From: Kiritimatiellia bacterium
GTDB taxonomy: Bacteria; Verrucomicrobiota; Kiritimatiellia; UBA8416; SLMC01
Direction of reading: 5' to 3'
DNA: 7,575 nucleotides
Assembly: GCA_007133745.1 (NCBI GenBank)
Contig: SLMC01000056.1
Coordinates: 1-7,575, forward strand
Shown here: positions 4,742 to 7,575 of the stretch, in pieces
Layout: the number at the start of each line of letters is the position of its first letter
Position numbering within the stretch: position 1 is the stretch's first letter
The notes under the pieces: generated by a model
Seen by the model: the letters and a program-made list of their open reading frames with translations, nothing else
What the model was told of the DNA's origin: nothing
Database searches by the model: none
Made by a program: the position numbers and the translations under genes

Positions 4742-6307
4742 TCAACCTGTCCGACTTTGAGTTTCGCCTTCGCGAAGCAACCGTTTGCGGGATGCGCTCT
4801 CATGCTGCGTTTTGCGGGCCAGCATCTGCTTCGCCAAATCCAGCAAAGATCTGGTTTCTATGGGCTTTTGCATGAATCCCCATGCGCCTTGCTCGATTTG
4901 ACCGCGCACATAGTCTCTGGAAAACCCTGACATCACGATAATCGAGGCGGTGGGATCGAGAGCCAGAATGGCGCGCAAAAGCTGACGGGCGTCCTGTCCG
5001 GGCATCATAAAATCGACGACAATCAGGTTGATTTTCTTGAAATGCCTTTTATAGAGGTCGAGGCACTCGTTTCCGTCTCGGGCCGCAAGCACGGAATACC
5101 CCTCTTCGGCCAAAGCGGCGCGCAGTTCTTTGCGAGCGGACTCGTCATCGTCCGCCAGAAGAACTGTCCCGCCCGAAAGCGGGCGCTTGGGCGCGGCCGG
5201 TTGCTCTTCGTCGTCAACGGATTCGGCCAGAGGTATGAACAGGCGATAGGCTATCCCCTTGCCGGGCCGTTTCTGAACCTGAATCTCGCCGCCCCAGCTT
5301 CCGGCATCCGCCTGAATGGCGGCGAGGGTATCGCCATGGGGAAGATGCAAGCCGTCGCTCTGGTCCCGTATGCGCAGAATGACGCGCTGCTGTTTCTTGT
5401 CGCGGCTCTTGCCGGCGCCGAGCGTGATTTTCCCGCCGCGCGGCATGGCCTCCGTCGAGCTGGTGAAAATGTGCGTGAGACAATCGAGCAACAGCGCGGC
5501 GTCGGCCTTGACGGCAAAGGTCATAAGGTTCAAGTTCCGTATGTTGAAGCTCACATCGGTCGCGGGCCGCATGTCGCGGCACAACGTGATGGCATTGCCG
5601 ACAATCTCGCCCAAATTGACGCTTTCTATTTTAACCTCGCGATTCTGAGCGGTCGCGGTGGTCATGCCCATCAGACGCTTGACAATGTCGCCGGCGTTTT
5701 CCGATGCCGCCAGAATGCCGAGCGCCTCTTCATGGGCGCGCGTATTGGGCAGCAGATTTTCGGAAATGCGGGCGGCATGGCCTGAAATGACACTGATCCA
5801 ATGTCCGAAATCGCCGGCGATATTTCGGGCCATGACCCCAATGACTTCCATTTCCTTTCTGTTTTGCAGGAGACATTCGCGCGCCGCATCGTCGCTGACA
5901 TCCTGAAACACCATCAAAACCCCGTCCGTACCGCCCTTGGCGTTGCGCAACGGGGAAAAAGCCGCATTGACCACGCGTTCGTTGCCGACCGAACCGAGAA
6001 ACATCGACTTGTAGAAGAAACGGGGCGCTGGCGATCGCGCAAAGGAACGGGCGGTCGGCAACCTGATTTCCGTTCGGCTTTCGCCGTCCAGCAGCTTGAC
6101 GACCGATTTCAGAGCGATGTCCGCATCTCCGCGGCTCTTGCGCAAGCCGATGAGCGCCCGGGCAGGACGGTTGCTGGCGATGATGACGCCCTTGCGGTTC
6201 ACGGCGACGACGCCATGGGTCATGTTGTCGATCCACGACCAAGGGATGATCGCATCCTTCCGCAAAAGCTTGGCACGGCGGGTCGGTTGGCTCGATGTCG
6301 CGTTCAT
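4742..6307 (-). CDS. PAS - degenerate histidine kinase - receiver protein
   Basis: A 521-residue soluble protein with no membrane segment. A PAS domain (about 23-140; NMTHGVVAVNRKGVIIASN) is followed by a dimerisation region (about 150-215) and an ATPase-like region (about 230-361) ending GSWGGEIQVQKRPGKGIAY. A receiver domain occupies 380-497. The H-box that normally reads IAHDFNN is IAGDFGH, so the phospho-accepting His is Gly165. The N-box reads SSTEAMPRGG instead of NARDAMPGG (Ser283 for Asn), and the DxGxG box is DQSDG; the ATP lid is largely missing. The receiver is intact: acidic pair Asp386-Asp387, phospho-site Asp432 (VVDFMMPG), Ser460 (VMSGF) and Lys481 (QKP). It overlaps the upstream gene by ATGA and precedes the zinc-ribbon gene by 2 bp. 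It is probably a non-catalytic scaffold or phospho-receiving regulator. Confidence 0.9.
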   Translation of the reverse strand: MNATSSQPTRRAKLLRKDAIIPWSWIDNMTHGVVAVNRKGVIIASNRPARALIGLRKSRGDADIALKSVVKLLDGESRTEIRLPTARSFARSPAPRFFYKSMFLGSVGNERVVNAAFSPLRNAKGGTDGVLMVFQDVSDDAARECLLQNRKEMEVIGVMARNIAGDFGHWISVISGHAARISENLLPNTRAHEEALGILAASENAGDIVKRLMGMTTATAQNREVKIESVNLGEIVGNAITLCRDMRPATDVSFNIRNLNLMTFAVKADAALLLDCLTHIFTSSTEAMPRGGKITLGAGKSRDKKQQRVILRIRDQSDGLHLPHGDTLAAIQADAGSWGGEIQVQKRPGKGIAYRLFIPLAESVDDEEQPAAPKRPLSGGTVLLADDDESARKELRAALAEEGYSVLAARDGNECLDLYKRHFKKINLIVVDFMMPGQDARQLLRAILALDPTASIIVMSGFSRDYVRGQIEQGAWGFMQKPIETRSLLDLAKQMLARKTQHESASRKRLLREGETQSRTG

Positions 6308-7242
6308 GGTCGGCCCAAAGCCCTCAGTTCATTTTCGATACGGTCGCGTTGACTCTGTAGCCGGGCCAATTCGGTGTCGTGAGGCAACGCCACTCGACCG
6401 CCCCGGGCGGCGTTCCAGTTGTCGTACTCTTTTTTGGACGCCTCGTATTCCCGCCGCAAGCTCTGGCCGTCACCCAGCATCATGCGCAATTGGTCGGCAT
6501 ACTTGATGCGGTCGGCACTGGACGCGGCGTCCCTTTTCTTTTGCAAATCTTCCGCCCTGCGAGCGAATTCGAGGTAGGCGTTCCGGGCTTTTTCATAGCG
6601 GGCGGCGTGCGGATTGGCGCTCTTCGCCTGACGGGCCAGCTCGTTTTCCCGTTCGGCGATCCGTTCGCCGAGTTGCGCATGCTGAACGCGCAAATCCCTT
6701 TCGCGCGGATTGGCCCGGTCCAGGCTCCCGCGTCGCAAATCCAAATCCCGTGTCATCACCAGAACATCGGGCACTTCGCGGCCCTGGTAGAGCAACGTGC
6801 AAATGGCCAATTGCCCTTCCTGCGTGTCGCGAATATCGATAATATCGGCAAGCGTGCCGGCTTCGATGGCGCGCAGGTACTTGCCCGCCCGATTGAAGAC
6901 GGGCGTGCCCGGGTTTTTGATGACGCCCCATTGCCGGGTCGGCGCAACGGGCTGCGGACGGGCCGGATCGGGCTTCGCGGGCGAAACACGATCCGGCGGC
7001 GCATCGGGCATATCGTGCTTCCTGAAATGCAGATCCTGTCCCGTCGGACGATGCTCCTGAACCACGCGGACCAGAGACTCGCTCGTTTGACCGATACGCG
7101 TCGCGAGGTTTTCCGGGTCGATATCGATGCGGATTTGAAAGAGCTCCATCGCGTATGTGCCGACGATAATCGCGACGCTTCCCGCCACGCCGATCATGGC
7201 ATAGCGAACGCTTATTCTCGACCAGTTGACGTTTTCTCTCAT
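6304..7242 (-). CDS. membrane-anchored SH3-like/coiled-coil protein of unknown function
   Basis: A 312-residue protein. One membrane helix near 13-35 (YAMIGVAGSVAIIVGTYAMELF) leaves a short, basic cytoplasmic N-terminus and a large outer domain. A Pro-rich linker (78-102) leads to a region at 105-168 that resembles a bacterial SH3-like fold (WGVIKNPGTPVFNRAGKYLR, then AGTLADI, GQLAICTLLYQG). Residues 176-310 are highly charged and predicted as coiled coil, with Lys/Arg/Glu/Ala heptads. The SH3 call is from pattern only. The start at 7242 has GAAGGG a few bases upstream. The last codon and stop overlap the kinase-like gene's start by 4 bp (ATGA). This arrangement would suit an envelope sensor or scaffold that signals to the soluble PAS/receiver protein, but no interaction is shown. 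Confidence 0.78.
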   Translation of the reverse strand: MRENVNWSRISVRYAMIGVAGSVAIIVGTYAMELFQIRIDIDPENLATRIGQTSESLVRVVQEHRPTGQDLHFRKHDMPDAPPDRVSPAKPDPARPQPVAPTRQWGVIKNPGTPVFNRAGKYLRAIEAGTLADIIDIRDTQEGQLAICTLLYQGREVPDVLVMTRDLDLRRGSLDRANPRERDLRVQHAQLGERIAERENELARQAKSANPHAARYEKARNAYLEFARRAEDLQKKRDAASSADRIKYADQLRMMLGDGQSLRREYEASKKEYDNWNAARGGRVALPHDTELARLQSQRDRIENELRALGRP

Positions 7243-7267
7243 TTCCGGCCCTTCATACGGACAAGCG

Positions 7268-7534
7268 CTAGTTTGCGGACGAAGACCATACCATGCCGAT
7301 GATGGTCAGCAGGCCGACCGCAAATCCGAACAACAGATAAAACACAAGAAAATCACTGGCTTGTCGAGTGAAAAAAAGCAGCCCCCATCGATAGGTGAAG
7401 AGATAGGCGGCAATCAGGCCGACGCGGGTCATCTTGAAAACGAGAAAAAAGGACAGACTCATCACCAGAACGGCGACTTCCACGATGGGCAAGTCGATCC
7501 GGGCATTCTGCAGAACAGATAATAAACCAGGCAT
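7268..7534 (-). CDS. small three-helix membrane protein
   Basis: An 88-residue, very hydrophobic protein with three probable membrane helices near 16-34 (PIVEVAVLVMSLSFFLVF), 37-55 (RVGLIAAYLFTYRWGLLFF) and 62-83 (FLVFYLLFGFAVGLLTIIGMVW). I do not recognise the family. AAAGGAG lies about ten bases before the ATG at 7534, an acceptable but long spacing; an ATG at 7541 is closer but is in another frame that gives no credible protein. It is the first visible gene of the minus-strand operon, 25 bp ahead of the SH3-like/coiled-coil gene, and could be its membrane partner. Confidence 0.75.
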   Translation of the reverse strand: MPGLLSVLQNARIDLPIVEVAVLVMSLSFFLVFKMTRVGLIAAYLFTYRWGLLFFTRQASDFLVFYLLFGFAVGLLTIIGMVWSSSAN

Positions 7535-7575
7535 GATCCATGTTCTCCTTTCGGGTTATTCTTCGATCGTCCTGA
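7535..7575 (-). promoter_or_regulatory. leader with ribosome binding site of the four-gene operon
   Basis: The minus strand reads CCCGAAAGGAGAACATGGATC before the start codon at 7534, with AAAGGAG as a strong Shine-Dalgarno at about 7545-7551. Only 41 bases are visible, so it cannot be told whether a promoter or another operon gene lies just beyond the right edge. Confidence 0.5.

Noticed and set aside
5042..5785. 247-codon plus-strand open frame inside the kinase-like gene
   Set aside because: The minus strand encodes recognisable PAS, ATPase-like and receiver domains across this stretch.
6379..7302. 307-codon plus-strand open frame opposite the SH3-like/coiled-coil gene
   Set aside because: The minus-strand gene fits a tight operon with ATGA overlap and shows a membrane helix and coiled coil; the plus frame shows nothing coherent.

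Overview
The window reads as a Gram-negative bacterial chromosome segment of fairly high GC. It encodes a lipoprotein with a clean lipobox and a probable outer-membrane beta-barrel protein. The stand-alone CoaB and the zinc-ribbon membrane protein hint at the PVC group (Lentisphaerota/Kiritimatiellota-like) or another less-studied lineage. That placement is a guess, because there is no rRNA or other marker here. I see no tRNA, rRNA, transposase, phage gene or CRISPR array.

Left part (1-1328, minus strand): the first 17 codons of a Cys/Met-metabolism PLP enzyme (probably O-acetylhomoserine sulfhydrylase) lie 21 bp downstream of an Rrf2-family regulator carrying three cysteines that could hold an Fe-S cluster. 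A strong sigma70-type promoter precedes the regulator, and its -35 box sits inside a perfect 18-bp palindrome. This suggests an autoregulated sulfur or redox-controlled operon. Upstream is a secreted beta-barrel-like protein of unknown role.

Middle (1454-4088): an LRR lipoprotein (plus) is divergent from the beta-barrel gene and convergent, with a 4-bp gap, to a PHP-type histidinol-phosphatase (minus). A monofunctional phosphopantothenate-cysteine ligase (coaB, plus) follows. It is flanked on both sides by copies of an intergenic repeat made of degenerate GTGN tetramers, then C/A-rich arms, then a shared tail near CACACTTGGSTTGCGGGCG. The downstream copy supplies the coaB stop codon and holds a canonical G-quadruplex motif on the minus strand.

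Right part (4089-7534, minus strand): a tight four-gene operon (gaps 25 bp, -4 bp, 2 bp). In order of transcription it encodes a small three-helix membrane protein, a membrane-anchored SH3-like/coiled-coil protein, a soluble PAS-kinase-receiver protein, and a zinc-ribbon protein with about four membrane helices. The kinase module has lost its phospho-accepting histidine and the N-box asparagine, while the receiver domain keeps all its key residues. It therefore looks like a pseudokinase-receiver protein. This operon is the best candidate in the window for an undescribed signalling or envelope-associated system.
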